This document shows positions 32,501-41,764 of a stretch of DNA of 64,000 bases, piece after piece. The notes beneath the pieces were generated by a model. It saw only the letters and a program-made list of their open reading frames with translations, was not told the origin of the DNA and did no database searches. The stretch's first letter is position 1. Every line of letters starts with the position of its first letter. Location of the stretch: assembly GCA_963768975.1 (NCBI GenBank), contig CAVYKB010000003.1:62001-126000 (forward strand), in the 5' to 3' direction. Source of the DNA: CADCTB01 sp963768975 (lineage in GTDB: Bacteria; Actinomycetota; Acidimicrobiia; Acidimicrobiales; AC-14). The position numbers were made by a program, and so were the translations under genes.

Positions 32501-34006
32501 CACGCCGCCGGGCGCGTCGACGGTCAGCGGGGCGACGGTGTTGACGGGAAGGGGCTGGCCCACGACGACGTCGCCCGGCGGGAGGGCAGCGCCGGCCAGC
32601 TCGGTGACGAGGCGGTCGGCCAGCAACGGGAAGGCCACCTGCACGGGCAGGTTGCTCTGGGCCAAGGCGAAGCCGAGGTAGGCGAAGGGCCGGCCATGGC
32701 GACTGCCACGAATCAGCAGCGGCGTCCCCTCGGCACCCACCAGCACCTCGTCGGTGGGCGCGTCGATGCGCTGGGCCTTGGCGACACCCACCTCGGACAG
32801 GTCGATGCCGGCGAGCAGCGGGTCCTCGGCGCGCACGAGCGCCACCGCCGGCCGCTCGACCTCGCCGGTGATCCGCACGCCCGGCGCACCGCCCGGTGGG
32901 GCGATGGCCAGGAACGGGGCCCCCGGGTCGGCGGGCACGGCCACGCCGTCGTAGATGGCCAGGTCGAAGCCGGGCGCCGGCCGGGCGGTGTCCGTGCGCT
33001 CGACCTGGAGCGACGGCAGGGCGGCCAGGAGCCGGTCCAGGTAGAGGTTCTCGGGGCCGGCGTGCAGCACCTTGAGCGCCCGGCGCCGGCCGGCGACGGC
33101 GAAGGCGTGGTTGTCGGCGGCGAGCAGGTCCTCGCCCTCGAGGAAGGCCTCCACTCGGTCGCCGCCCGGGAGGTCGACCTCCCGCTCGACGGTGGCGCCG
33201 GCGGGCAGGTCCACCCGCTCGCGGTGGGCGGTGCGGCCGTCGACGTCGAGGCGCAGGTCCTGGGTGGCCGCCGGCCCGCCGGCGTTGCGGAGGGTCACCC
33301 GGGCGTGGAGGCCGCTGCCCCGGGGTTCGACGGTCAGGCGGGTGATGGCCCGGTTGGTGGAGCGGGAGCCCATACGCTGGTAGTCGGTGCCCGGCGGCAA
33401 CATGCCCCGCTGGGCGTCGGTCAGCCCGCCGTCGGAGAGGAGCAGGAAGCCGACCGGTGCCCCCGGGGTCTCGACGCTCTCGGCCAGGGTGAAGGCGGTT
33501 CCGAAGTCGGCGGCGCCGGCGGTGGCCCGGATGCCGTTGACCGCGTCGTCGAAGGCGTCGCGGTCGGGGCTGGCCGACAGCACGACGCGAGGCTGGGCGT
33601 CGGCGACGACGATGCTGGCGATGCCGCCACCCGGCAACTGGCCCCGCAGGCTGCGGGCCCGGTCCTTCGCCGCCTCCAGCCGGTCGGGCTTCCCGTCGAT
33701 GGCCGCCATCGAGCCGGAGGCGTCGACGATGAACACCGTGTGCAGCGCCAGCGCGGCCCGGGTGGTGCGCACCGGCTGGGCCACGGCGCCGGCCAGCAGG
33801 GCGACGGCCAGCAGCTGCAGCGCCAGCAGCACGCTGGGCCGCAGCTTCTGCCACGGCGCCGCCACCGACACCGGGTTGGCCACCTCCCGCCACAGGAACG
33901 TCGAGCTGACCTCCACCGCCGGCCGCTTCGGCCGCAGCACGTGCAGGGCGATGACCGGGATGGCGAGCAGCGCCAGCCACAGGCCGGCGGGGTTGGCGAA
34001 CCTCAT
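29513..34006 (-). CDS. Giant membrane protein with three vWA domains (BatA/GATase-like fusion)
   Basis: The 1,497-residue protein starts MRFANPAGLWLALLAIPVIALHVLRPKR, the BatA-type aerotolerance N-terminus with two membrane helices (about 8-25 and 58-77). vWA1 has DASGSM at 95-100. A beta-rich stretch (about 230-540), a helix and a second membrane pair (about 560-630) follow. vWA2 has DGSDSM at 637, and a GATase-like segment (MVEGMPGEGAVLAAALRAGG) comes later. vWA3 has DSSGSM at 979 with a long middle insert, and a C-terminal helix precedes a Pro/Lys-rich tail. It looks like two BatA-like proteins fused head to tail. It is the last gene of the MoxR-DUF58 cluster. A start at 34057 would lie inside the inverted repeat, so 34006 is preferred. 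Confidence 0.82.
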   Translation of the reverse strand: MRFANPAGLWLALLAIPVIALHVLRPKRPAVEVSSTFLWREVANPVSVAAPWQKLRPSVLLALQLLAVALLAGAVAQPVRTTRAALALHTVFIVDASGSMAAIDGKPDRLEAAKDRARSLRGQLPGGGIASIVVADAQPRVVLSASPDRDAFDDAVNGIRATAGAADFGTAFTLAESVETPGAPVGFLLLSDGGLTDAQRGMLPPGTDYQRMGSRSTNRAITRLTVEPRGSGLHARVTLRNAGGPAATQDLRLDVDGRTAHRERVDLPAGATVEREVDLPGGDRVEAFLEGEDLLAADNHAFAVAGRRRALKVLHAGPENLYLDRLLAALPSLQVERTDTARPAPGFDLAIYDGVAVPADPGAPFLAIAPPGGAPGVRITGEVERPAVALVRAEDPLLAGIDLSEVGVAKAQRIDAPTDEVLVGAEGTPLLIRGSRHGRPFAYLGFALAQSNLPVQVAFPLLADRLVTELAGAALPPGDVVVGQPLPVNTVAPLTVDAPGGVQFSLPAGAAPPVTDRAGFWTVRQDGRPDVTLAVNADRAESSLAPADSLPVPVRPLAPGERRPAGELPQLRWVVAALLAVLAAEGWLSWRRRGVSRRQWRVAVGARVAVAGLLLAALAGLAIPKRASDVAVMFLVDGSDSMGAGGRAAAVDWVRQALDAQPDGAKAGVAFFGADARLELTVQEDTELLQPATRIDASRTNLAGALRLAGAVLPTDSRRRIVVVSDGRANSGDAATEARRLREDGIRVDVHAVAVAGGPDVAVSRVDAPSLVRQGEAFTVRATLDTTRAQTVRLTWQRDGQTVEDRTVDLPAGRTVVELAQTAPATGGLASYRLEIDSAANSVAENDLGFAAVQIEGPARVLMVEGMPGEGAVLAAALRAGGLPVDVVGPAEIPGLDRLATYSATVLVDVDARSLAAGQVQALGAATRDLGRGLVTVGGDRSYALGGYLGSELEKLLPVTSDVKDPKRRASVAEVLAIDSSGSMGACHCSEGGGPGGLAGGGNRADGGVNKTDIARSAAARTIAALNADDQVGVLAFNTQQRWVVPLQTLPAEDVVTKGLRELHPSGGTNLTLPLKEAGDALKAANARLKHIILFTDGFTSVGGLDTLVQQARDLATQGITVSVVATGETGAAENLSAVAEAGRGRFYNEQDLNDVPQIMMQEALLASRRIVNEETRYPEVVSQAQAVRDLRATPPLLGWLGATTKPSGQTALQIGDDDDPLLTSWQIGLGRATSWTSDASARWSQQWAGWAGYTSFWSTVVKDTFPAAGAAGAGVRATVVDGRLRVTAESATAWPDGSTAVARVAGPGGTSQELTLERTSGTTFAGEVPATAAGSYGAGVVVSGAGGPLLTASTVAVQSYSAEYTLGAADPALLDRVSDLSGGRGSIGVDAAFEVADLPAGRGRIPLAGWMLLAAALLWPLAVALSRVALHGSGVAAVRDRSRRVAGAVRARIPARPGHERPGPAPKPPKPKRAPAPAPEPPPTLERLLRKKRGED

Positions 34007-34016
34007 CCCCGCCGCC

Positions 34017-34065
34017 AACTGGTTGCACTTAACCCCCATATGCGCGGGTAAGTGCAACCAGAACG
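34017..34065 (+). repeat. 49-bp inverted repeat, family copy B
   Basis: The arms CTGGTTGCACTTA (34019-34031) and TAAGTGCAACCAG (34049-34061) are perfectly complementary over 13 bp, with further CCC/GGG pairing. The loop contains CATATG and the right flank is AACG. It is almost identical to copy A at 7984. It lies in the 64-bp gap between the DUF58 stop and the vWA protein start, inside an apparent operon, and it overlaps the vWA leader. Confidence 0.85.
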
Positions 34066-34070
34066 AGGGG

Positions 34071-34931
34071 TCATCGGAGGACTCCGGCCGTCCGCCACGC
34101 GCCCAGCAGGGTCGACTCGAGGTCGTCGGTGGTCAGGAGGCGCACGTAGCCGGCGCCGACCTGGCGGCAGCGGGCTTCGACCCGGTCGACCCAGGCCTGC
34201 GCCAGCCGCTCGTACTGCTTCAGCGTGTCGGCGGCCAGGCTGACCGCCACCCGCCGGCCGTTCTCCCGGTCGACCAGCTCCAGGTCCCCCGCGAGGACCG
34301 GTCGAAGTTCCCCGGGTTCCAGCACCTGGACGACCACCACGTCGCCGCCGCGAGACGGCAGCCGGCCGAGAGCGGACTCCCACTCCGGCGTGAGCAGGTC
34401 GGAGATCACGACGGTCAGGCCGACCGGCCCGGGCCGGGCCAGGAGTGCCGCCACCGCGCTGGCGAAGGGCGTTTCGCCGCCGGCCTCCAGCCGCTCCAGG
34501 TGGGCGAACATCGGGCCGACGGCACTGCGGCCGGCGAAGCGAGGCGCGATCCGCTCCAGCGGGAAGGTGTGGACGCTGACCGGGTCACGTCGGGTCAAGG
34601 CGACGAACCCCAGCGCGGCGGCCACCCGTCTAGCGCAGTGGAGCTTCTCACCGGCGGCCATGGAGGCCGAGGTGTCGATGAGCAGGCGGAGGTGCAGGTC
34701 CTCCTCGGCCTCGAAGAGCTTGACGTTGAGCACGCCGAGGCGGGCGTAGAGGAAGTAGTCGATGCGGCGGAAGTCGTCGCCCGGGTTGTACTGGCGGTAG
34801 TCGGCGAAGTCGATCGACGAACCGTGGCGGACGGAGCGGTGCTCGCCGGCGAAGTGCCCGGCCAGGCGCCGGCGGGTGCCTAGTTGCAGGGATTCCAACC
34901 GGGCCAGGAACGCCGGCTCCAGCAAACTCAT
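34071..34931 (-). CDS. DUF58-domain protein
   Basis: The 286-residue soluble protein has the DUF58 core SSIDFADYRQYNPGDDFRRIDYFLYARLGVLNVKLFEAEEDL (the conserved Y-x-PGDD/RxI-W region), here in a fuller context with LHLRLLIDTSASM. That is a vWA-like fold with a DTSAS metal site. DUF58 proteins work with MoxR ATPases and vWA proteins in membrane or cofactor-insertion complexes. It lies 97 bp after moxR; its ATG is preceded by G+C-rich sequence with a GCCGGCCGGC palindrome. No membrane segment was found. Confidence 0.88.
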   Translation of the reverse strand: MSLLEPAFLARLESLQLGTRRRLAGHFAGEHRSVRHGSSIDFADYRQYNPGDDFRRIDYFLYARLGVLNVKLFEAEEDLHLRLLIDTSASMAAGEKLHCARRVAAALGFVALTRRDPVSVHTFPLERIAPRFAGRSAVGPMFAHLERLEAGGETPFASAVAALLARPGPVGLTVVISDLLTPEWESALGRLPSRGGDVVVVQVLEPGELRPVLAGDLELVDRENGRRVAVSLAADTLKQYERLAQAWVDRVEARCRQVGAGYVRLLTTDDLESTLLGAWRTAGVLR

Positions 34932-35028
34932 TGGCTTCCTGGTCGCTGCGCTCGCCGGCCCTCAGGTCCGCCGGCCGTGGCCTGCGCTTCGCTTCGGCAG
35001 GGCCGGCACGGCCGGCCGGCGTGCTCGC

Positions 35029-36024
<996 letters not shown>

Positions 36025-36036
36025 GGTGGTCAGCAA

Positions 36037-37593
36037 TCAGGAGCCTTCCGCAAGCGAGGCGAAGTAGGACTGGACGAGCGCCCGCTGCGACGGCGGGATG
36101 TCGAGCTGGCTGAGGGCCCGGGTGGCCTCGGCGCTGTAGCGGGGGAGGACGTCGGCCAGGGGCACGCCGGCGGTGCCCCGCTGTGACGGCCCGTCGACCT
36201 TGCCCGCCTGCTGGGTGGGGCCCTCGCCCTGCTGGCCGGTGGTGTTGAGCTGTTCGCCGTTCGTGCCGGTCTGGGCGTCGAAGACGGTGGCCGTTTCGAG
36301 GCCGGTCGACGGGTTGTTGCCGGTGCCGTTCGGCGTGCCGGCGCCGCCCTGGCCGGCGCCGTGGGAGGCGTTGGTGCCGCCCACCTGGCCGGAGGCGCCG
36401 CTGCCGGCGCCCTGCCCCGGCTGGCCGCTGCCTTGCCCCTGACCCTGACCTTGCCCTTGCCCTTGCCCCTGACCCTGCCCTTGCCCTTGCCCCTGCCCCT
36501 GACCCTGGCCGGCGTTGGCCAGGTTGCTCTGGGCCGTGGCCACCGAGCTGAGACCCGACAGCGCCGCCTCCTGGGCGGACACGTCGGCGGCGGCCGCCTC
36601 CTGGGCGTTGGCCGCGTTGGTGAGGGCGGCCGAAGCGCCGGCGTTGTCGCCGGCCCGCAGGGCGGCCGCGGCCGCGGCCAGGGCCGAGGACGCCTCGGTG
36701 TTGCCGGCGGTCTGCGTCGCCGCGAGGGCGGCGAGCCGGTCGGCCAGGGCAACCCGCTGTTCCGCAGAGAGCCCGGCCAGCGCCGCCGCCTCTGCCCGGA
36801 GCTGGGCGGCGGCGTCGCCGGTGCCGGCGCCGGGCAGGGGCGCAGACGCCAGGCTGCGGTCGAGGCCCCGCACCGCGGCCTTCTCGGCCAAGAGGTCAGA
36901 GGTCAACCGCGAGGACAGGTCGCGCGCCGCGGCGTCGAGCGCTTGCTGGGCCGCGGCCAGGTCGGGCGCCTGGGCCAGAGAGCGGGCCAGTTCCTCCAAC
37001 CGGCGGGCGACCTCCTCCTGGCCGGCGGGCGTGTCGGGCGTTCGCCGCAGCTCGGCCGCTGCCTCCCGCAGCTTCTCCGCCTCCTCGGCCAACGCGGCCT
37101 GTTCGGCGGCGCGGCGCTGGCGCACGTCGTCCTGGGTGTTGGCGATGACTGCCAGCACGACTGCGGCCACGGCCAGCACGGCCACGATGATCAGGCGCCG
37201 GCGGTCGAGCCTGACCGGCACGGCGTCGGCCGGCCGGGAGGCGACGGCCAGCCGTGCCGCTCGGGCCCGCACCCGCTCGGGGAACGGGCCGTCGGCGCCA
37301 CCGAGCTCCAGGGCGGTGAAGAAGGCGTCGCCGGTGGCCAGGCCGCGGTCGGCCGCCCGGGCCGCCACCGTCATCGGCACCCGTAGGGCGACGACCGCCA
37401 GCACCAGTAGGAGGAGGCTGGCCCCGGCCACCCCCAACGCCGCCGGCTCCGGCCACGACCACGGGCGGAACCGGCCCACGAGCACGAGCACCAGGGCGAC
37501 GCCGGCCACCACCGGCGCCACCAGCTCGGCCGTCGCCACTCCCCACGCCAGCCGCAGCCGCCGGCGCACCGCGGAGAGCAAGGCCACCATCAC
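36037..37593 (-). CDS. DUF4175-like membrane protein with coiled coil and GQ repeat
   Basis: The 518-residue protein starts with two membrane helices (about 20-40 and 50-70). A basic loop and a third helix (about 130-150, RRRLIIVAVLAVAAVVLAVIAN) follow. Then come a long Ala/Glu/Leu coiled-coil region (about 155-400: AALAEEAEKLREAAAELRR) and a (Gly-Gln) tract of about 13 units encoded at 36432-36509. The C-terminus is Gly/Asn/Thr-rich and ends in SQLDIPPSQRALVQSYFASL. The layout resembles DUF4175 proteins found near MoxR-DUF58-vWA genes; this is by shape and context, not by residues. The start overlaps the ABC-2 permease stop by 4 bases. Confidence 0.6.
   Translation of the reverse strand: MMVALLSAVRRRLRLAWGVATAELVAPVVAGVALVLVLVGRFRPWSWPEPAALGVAGASLLLLVLAVVALRVPMTVAARAADRGLATGDAFFTALELGGADGPFPERVRARAARLAVASRPADAVPVRLDRRRLIIVAVLAVAAVVLAVIANTQDDVRQRRAAEQAALAEEAEKLREAAAELRRTPDTPAGQEEVARRLEELARSLAQAPDLAAAQQALDAAARDLSSRLTSDLLAEKAAVRGLDRSLASAPLPGAGTGDAAAQLRAEAAALAGLSAEQRVALADRLAALAATQTAGNTEASSALAAAAAALRAGDNAGASAALTNAANAQEAAAADVSAQEAALSGLSSVATAQSNLANAGQGQGQGQGQGQGQGQGQGQGQGQGQGSGQPGQGAGSGASGQVGGTNASHGAGQGGAGTPNGTGNNPSTGLETATVFDAQTGTNGEQLNTTGQQGEGPTQQAGKVDGPSQRGTAGVPLADVLPRYSAEATRALSQLDIPPSQRALVQSYFASLAEGS
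36432..36509. repeat. Simple repeat encoding a (Gly-Gln) tract
   Basis: About 13 copies of a 6-nt unit of the types CTTGCC and CTGACC or CTGCCC encode alternating Gly-Gln in the protein above. The unit varies at the third codon positions, as in a replication-slippage tract that has been partly randomised. The length may vary between strains. There is no sign of a frame change. Confidence 0.8.
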
Positions 37594-38711
37594 GACTCCT
37601 TGTTCGCCGGCAGGCTGATCCGGCGGACGGTCAGGATCACGGCCGCCACGGCCAGCACCAACCAGGACCAGAGCGACACGACCCAGAAGCGCACGCCGCC
37701 GAGCTCGACCCGGTCGTCGAGGTCCGCCGGTTGGATGGGACCGAACTGGCCGAAGGCAGGGCCGCCGCTGTCGATGAAGGGCGCGTCCGGTGGCCGGGGC
37801 ATGGGCATCGGCGCCGGCCGGCCGACCATCGTCGTCGGCGGCGCCACGGCGATGGCGGGCAGGTCGCGGGCGATGACCTGGCCGTTCGGCATCCGAACCT
37901 CGGCCTGGCCCGACCCGGTGATGACTTGGCCGAACCGGTCGTCCTGGCTCAGCCGCAGGAGCTCACCCATGGCGCTGAACGGCGAGTCGAAGGTGTTGGT
38001 CTCGTTGCGCCCCTGCACCACGTCGGCGGTGGCGGCGAAGGGGTTCAGGGCCAGGATCCACGGTTTTGGGCGGGGCGTGCCGGCGGAACGGGGGATCTGC
38101 TGGGCGCCGTAGATCATGAGGGTGCCGAGCACCAGGCCGAGGGTCAGCCCATAGGCGACGACGGTGGCTGCCTGGGTCCGGCGCAACAGCGCCGAACACG
38201 CCAGCGTCAGGCAGGCCAGGGTGACCGCGGTGGCGAGGACCATCCACAGGCCTTTCACCACCTCGGGTAGGGAGACGCCGCCGACCAGGAAGGGGACCGT
38301 CACCAGCGGCAGGCTGGCGATGATCAGCAGTACGACGAACGCCAGCGACGCCAGCAGCTTCCCGGCCACGATCGACCGCGGCCGCAGCAGGGTGAGCTGA
38401 AGGGCCACCATCGTCTGGCGCTCCCGCTCGCCGGAGATGGCGCCGGCCGTCAGTCCCGGAACGATGAAGCAGACGAGCAGCAGCATGAAGAACAGCAGCC
38501 ACTGGAAGATGGCCCGGCCGGCGGTGGCCGATGCGAGCAGGTCGAAGCCGCCGCCGAAGGAGTCGGTCCTGGTGGCCGTGACATAGACCCACCGCAGGAT
38601 GAGCGCCAGCACGGCCAGGTAGAGCGTCACGACCAGCCACACGTGGCGGCCCCGCATCCGCTGCTTCAGCTCGCGAGCCAGCACCGGGTTCAGCGGCGGG
38701 AAGGCGATCAC
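37590..38711 (-). CDS. ABC-2 type permease
   Basis: The 373-residue protein has about six membrane helices. The N-terminal amphipathic region NPVLARELKQRMRGRHVWLVV is typical of GldF/NosY-like ABC-2 permeases. GAISGERERQTMVALQLTLLRPRSIVAGKLLA is the signature of that family. An extracytoplasmic insert (about 240-320) contains VRMPNGQVIARDLP and a Pro/Met-rich stretch. It overlaps both neighbours by 4 bases, so it should form the exporter with the ATPase at 38708. The transported substrate is unknown. Confidence 0.88.
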   Translation of the reverse strand: MIAFPPLNPVLARELKQRMRGRHVWLVVTLYLAVLALILRWVYVTATRTDSFGGGFDLLASATAGRAIFQWLLFFMLLLVCFIVPGLTAGAISGERERQTMVALQLTLLRPRSIVAGKLLASLAFVVLLIIASLPLVTVPFLVGGVSLPEVVKGLWMVLATAVTLACLTLACSALLRRTQAATVVAYGLTLGLVLGTLMIYGAQQIPRSAGTPRPKPWILALNPFAATADVVQGRNETNTFDSPFSAMGELLRLSQDDRFGQVITGSGQAEVRMPNGQVIARDLPAIAVAPPTTMVGRPAPMPMPRPPDAPFIDSGGPAFGQFGPIQPADLDDRVELGGVRFWVVSLWSWLVLAVAAVILTVRRISLPANKES

Positions 38712-39583
38712 TGGACTTTGCCCTCGGTGACGTCCATGAACAGCTGCTCCAGGCCGGCGCCCTCTTCACGGAACTCAACGACCGGCAGCCCCTCCTCGAC
38801 GACCAACCGGTGCAGCAGCGCCCGCTGGGCCTCTTCGCCGGCCACCGTGTAGCGCTGGACCTCGCCGCCGGCCAGCCGCACCAGCACCTCGTGGCCGCCC
38901 CGCAGCCGGTCGCCGATCTCACCTGGCTCGCCCGCAGCCAGCAGCCGGCCGGCCTCCATGATGGCGACGTGGCTGCACATCTCCTCCATCTCCGTGAGGA
39001 TGTGCGAGCTGATCACCACCGTCTTGCCCATGGCCCGGAGCTCGCCGAGAAGGGTCCGCAGCTCGACCCGGGCCCGGGGGTCCAGACCGCTGGCGGGCTC
39101 GTCAAGCACGAGCACCTCGGGGTCGTGCACCAGCGCCCGGGCGAGGGCCAGCCGCTGCTTCATGCCCCGGGACAGCGACTCCACCATGGCCTCGCGCTTG
39201 ACCTCCAGCCCGACCAGCTCCAGCAGGCCGGCGACCAGTCCCGGCCAGCTGGAGCGGCGCAGCTCGTGGGCGGCGGCGAAGAACTCGAGGTACTCGTCGA
39301 CGCGGAGGTTGTCGTAGACGCCCAGCACGTCGGGCATGTAGCCCAGGTGCCGACGGACCGACCGGGGATCGGTCGACGGGTCGAATCCGGCCACCTCGGC
39401 CAGGCCCGAGGTGGGCGACAGGATCGACGCGATGATGGCGAAGGTGGTGCTCTTGCCGGCGCCGTTGGGGCCGATGAGGCCGAAGACGCTGCCCTCCGGG
39501 ATCTCCAGGTCGAGGTCGTTGACCGCGGTCAGGGTCCCGTAGCGCTTGGTCAGGCCGACGGTGCGGATGGCGACGGCGGTCAC
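38708..39583 (-). CDS. ABC transporter ATP-binding protein
   Basis: The 291-residue ATPase starts with GTG 39583 (GTGA overlap with the upstream stop). Walker A is GLIGPNGAGKSTTF, then GYMPDVLGVYDNLRVDEYLEFF, signature SLSRGMKQRLALARALVHDP, Walker B LVLDEPASGLDP and H-loop SSHILTEME. A C-terminal region (GEVQRYTVAGEEAQRALL) ends in the EEGAGLEQLFMDVTEGKVQ tail common to gliding-like ABC ATPases. It pairs with the ABC-2 permease. The frame extends upstream but reads mirror sequence. Confidence 0.93.
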   Translation of the reverse strand: MTAVAIRTVGLTKRYGTLTAVNDLDLEIPEGSVFGLIGPNGAGKSTTFAIIASILSPTSGLAEVAGFDPSTDPRSVRRHLGYMPDVLGVYDNLRVDEYLEFFAAAHELRRSSWPGLVAGLLELVGLEVKREAMVESLSRGMKQRLALARALVHDPEVLVLDEPASGLDPRARVELRTLLGELRAMGKTVVISSHILTEMEEMCSHVAIMEAGRLLAAGEPGEIGDRLRGGHEVLVRLAGGEVQRYTVAGEEAQRALLHRLVVEEGLPVVEFREEGAGLEQLFMDVTEGKVQ

Positions 39584-41727
39584 GCTGTCCGCCCGAGCGA
39601 GAGGGCAATCGGCTGCTCGACCGTGGCCGGCCCCGGCACCCGCACGTAGACCACGCCGTTGGTCACGCTCGCCGCCGGCACGGCGAGCTGGCTGTTCGGG
39701 CCGAAGCCTCGGAACCCGGGCACGGGTTGCACGCAGTTGACCCCGGGCGGGCACACTCGCCCCGGAAAGTCGAGCGGTTGGCAACCCGGACCGGTGCACT
39801 GTGCCGGCTTCCACGCCCCGTCCTGCCATACCTCGCCCGAACCGAACACGTTGTTGAACACCAGGTTCGCAGTGTCCGCCCCGTCGGGTAGGACGAACCG
39901 CAGCACCGATCCGCCGCCTCGGGCGCCGCCGATGAAACGGTTCCCGAACGGATCACGGACGATGTCCCGGCGGGCGGCGACCGAGGTGGCGCCCCTCGCC
40001 GGCGGGCGCAGCTCCTGGCGGCCGAGAACGACCGTGCGGCCCTCGGGCCTGGCCGTCCGGCTGCCGACCCGGACCGCCGGCTCGTAGTCGCGGGTCCAGC
40101 CGGCGACCACTGCCGCCCCGGGCGAGAGGAAGTTCGCCCCGCCGGTCTGCAACGCGGCCTGCCAGAGGCCGAAGTCGGTGACGCTCTCCGGGATGCCCGG
40201 TTGGAACCCGCCCCACACCCGGAACTCGGGGTTGCCGCCGTCCATGCGAGCCTGGCCAGGGTTGACGGTGAAGGCGCGGGTGTCCCCGGGTTCGAGGTCG
40301 CCGACCAGCGTGGCGTCGGGGCCGACGAACACCGCCACCTCGTCGAGCCGGAAGGCCGTGCGATTGCGCACCTCGCCGCTGACCTGTCCCCCCGCCTGCT
40401 CGGCGGCGCTGACCTCCAGGGCACCGTCGCCGGCATCCCCGGCCGGACCCTGGGCGTGGACCAGCCCGAACTGACCGGTGTCGAGCGGCAGGCGCGCTTC
40501 CGGCCCGTCGCCGGTCTGCGCGATCTGGGTGGCCGTGGCCGCTCCGCCGAGTTGGACGAAAGGCCCGCTCGACCAGCCGGCCGGGAACCCGATGCGTGAC
40601 GTCCCCCCAGACCGCGAGAACACCCCGACGTAGCTGGTGGTCACCGGCCCTCCGGCGCCGGTGGACACGATGCTGGCGTGGACCAGCTCGGTGGCCTTGC
40701 GCAGGTTGCGGCCCACGGCCCAGCTCCCGGACGAGAACAGCAGAGCGACGAGGGGTACGGCCACCCAGGCCAGCTCCGGCCGCCCTCGCCGGCGGACGGC
40801 GAAGAACAGCACCGGCCCCACCACAACGACGTAGACGATGAGGAACCCGACCAACCACGCGATTTGCGGCGCGCGGAGGCCGGCGTCGGCGGCGAGGGTG
40901 CTGGACAGCGGGGAATCGTCGCCGAAGCGGGCCGACGTGACGGCCCGCCCGGAAGGCTCGACGAGGCCCGACCAGCGGCCGGCCGCCACCGCGCCCTCGG
41001 TGGCCACCACCTCGCCGACCCCGGCCGCGGCCCGGCCGCGGGTGCCCGGCTGCCACGCGTCGGGCAGGCCGGGGACGGTCTGGCCGTTGGCCGCGTCCAC
41101 CAGCAGCCGCCCGCCCTCCTCCAGCCATCGCAACACGCCGGCCCGAGCGCCGGGCGACAGCCGGCCCACCTCGTCGACGTCGGCGACGAGGGTGGACAGC
41201 GGTCCGAGGCTGGCCGGCGCCTGCTCGAGCTCGCCCTCGCCCACGGCAGCGAACCGGGCGGTGCCGGCGTCGGCGGCGAGGGCCGCCTGGCCCGGCACCG
41301 GGCGGCCCCGGAGGGCCCCGGGCAGGATGCCGACCAGCTCGGTGTCGGGGTTGGATCTGATGCTCGTCTGGCCGGCGGCGACGACCTGGTCGCCCTGCAG
41401 CAGGCGCACGACGACGTCGGGGCTCTGGTTCATGCCGCTGGGGGCGGTGACCAGGAACTCCTTCTGGCTGCCGCCGGGCACCTCCACCGGCAGTGCCACG
41501 GGCACCGCGTTCTCCGGGTTGCCGATCCCGACTTCGAGGGTGCCGCGTACGAGCCGGTCGGCCGAGACCCGGACCCGCACCGGCACCTCCTGGCCCGTGA
41601 CGAAGGCGCCCGCGTAGCCGGCATCGACGGCCAGGGTGGTCTCGGCGGAGGCGGGCGCGGCCCACGAGAGCACGGCCACGACGACGGCGAGCAGGGCACC
41701 CCCGCTTCCGCCAAGCACCGGTCGCAC
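39580..41727 (-). CDS. Large secreted/membrane protein at head of exporter-MoxR cluster
   Basis: About 715 residues. GTG 41727 (VRPVLGGSGG) has GAGG 6 nt upstream; the frame extends to 41799. A signal peptide (LLAVVVAVLSWAAPASA) is followed by a beta-rich domain (TTLAVDAGYAGAFVTGQEVPVRVRVSADRLVRG) and a GATase-like region (LSTLVADVDEVGRLSPGARAGVLRWLEEGGRLLVDA). One membrane segment (LVGFLIVYVVVVGPVLFFAV) and a long extracytoplasmic beta-rich tail with CTGPGCQPLDFPGRVCPPGVNC follow. The position resembles GldG-type auxiliary proteins next to ABC exporters, but the role is inferred. Confidence 0.6.
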   Translation of the reverse strand: MRPVLGGSGGALLAVVVAVLSWAAPASAETTLAVDAGYAGAFVTGQEVPVRVRVSADRLVRGTLEVGIGNPENAVPVALPVEVPGGSQKEFLVTAPSGMNQSPDVVVRLLQGDQVVAAGQTSIRSNPDTELVGILPGALRGRPVPGQAALAADAGTARFAAVGEGELEQAPASLGPLSTLVADVDEVGRLSPGARAGVLRWLEEGGRLLVDAANGQTVPGLPDAWQPGTRGRAAAGVGEVVATEGAVAAGRWSGLVEPSGRAVTSARFGDDSPLSSTLAADAGLRAPQIAWLVGFLIVYVVVVGPVLFFAVRRRGRPELAWVAVPLVALLFSSGSWAVGRNLRKATELVHASIVSTGAGGPVTTSYVGVFSRSGGTSRIGFPAGWSSGPFVQLGGAATATQIAQTGDGPEARLPLDTGQFGLVHAQGPAGDAGDGALEVSAAEQAGGQVSGEVRNRTAFRLDEVAVFVGPDATLVGDLEPGDTRAFTVNPGQARMDGGNPEFRVWGGFQPGIPESVTDFGLWQAALQTGGANFLSPGAAVVAGWTRDYEPAVRVGSRTARPEGRTVVLGRQELRPPARGATSVAARRDIVRDPFGNRFIGGARGGGSVLRFVLPDGADTANLVFNNVFGSGEVWQDGAWKPAQCTGPGCQPLDFPGRVCPPGVNCVQPVPGFRGFGPNSQLAVPAASVTNGVVYVRVPGPATVEQPIALSLGRTA

Positions 41728-41764
41728 ATCGCACCTCGTCGTCCTGCCAGCCACGGTCAGTATC

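Noticed and set aside
29390..34051. 1,553-codon plus-strand frame opposite the vWA gene
   Set aside because: It is low-complexity Gly/Gln/Val/Arg-rich mirror sequence of a real minus gene. The minus protein has membrane helices and vWA motifs.
34932..35028. GCCGGCCGGC palindrome before DUF58 as operator
   Set aside because: Short G+C palindromes are expected at this base composition, and nothing else supports a regulatory role.
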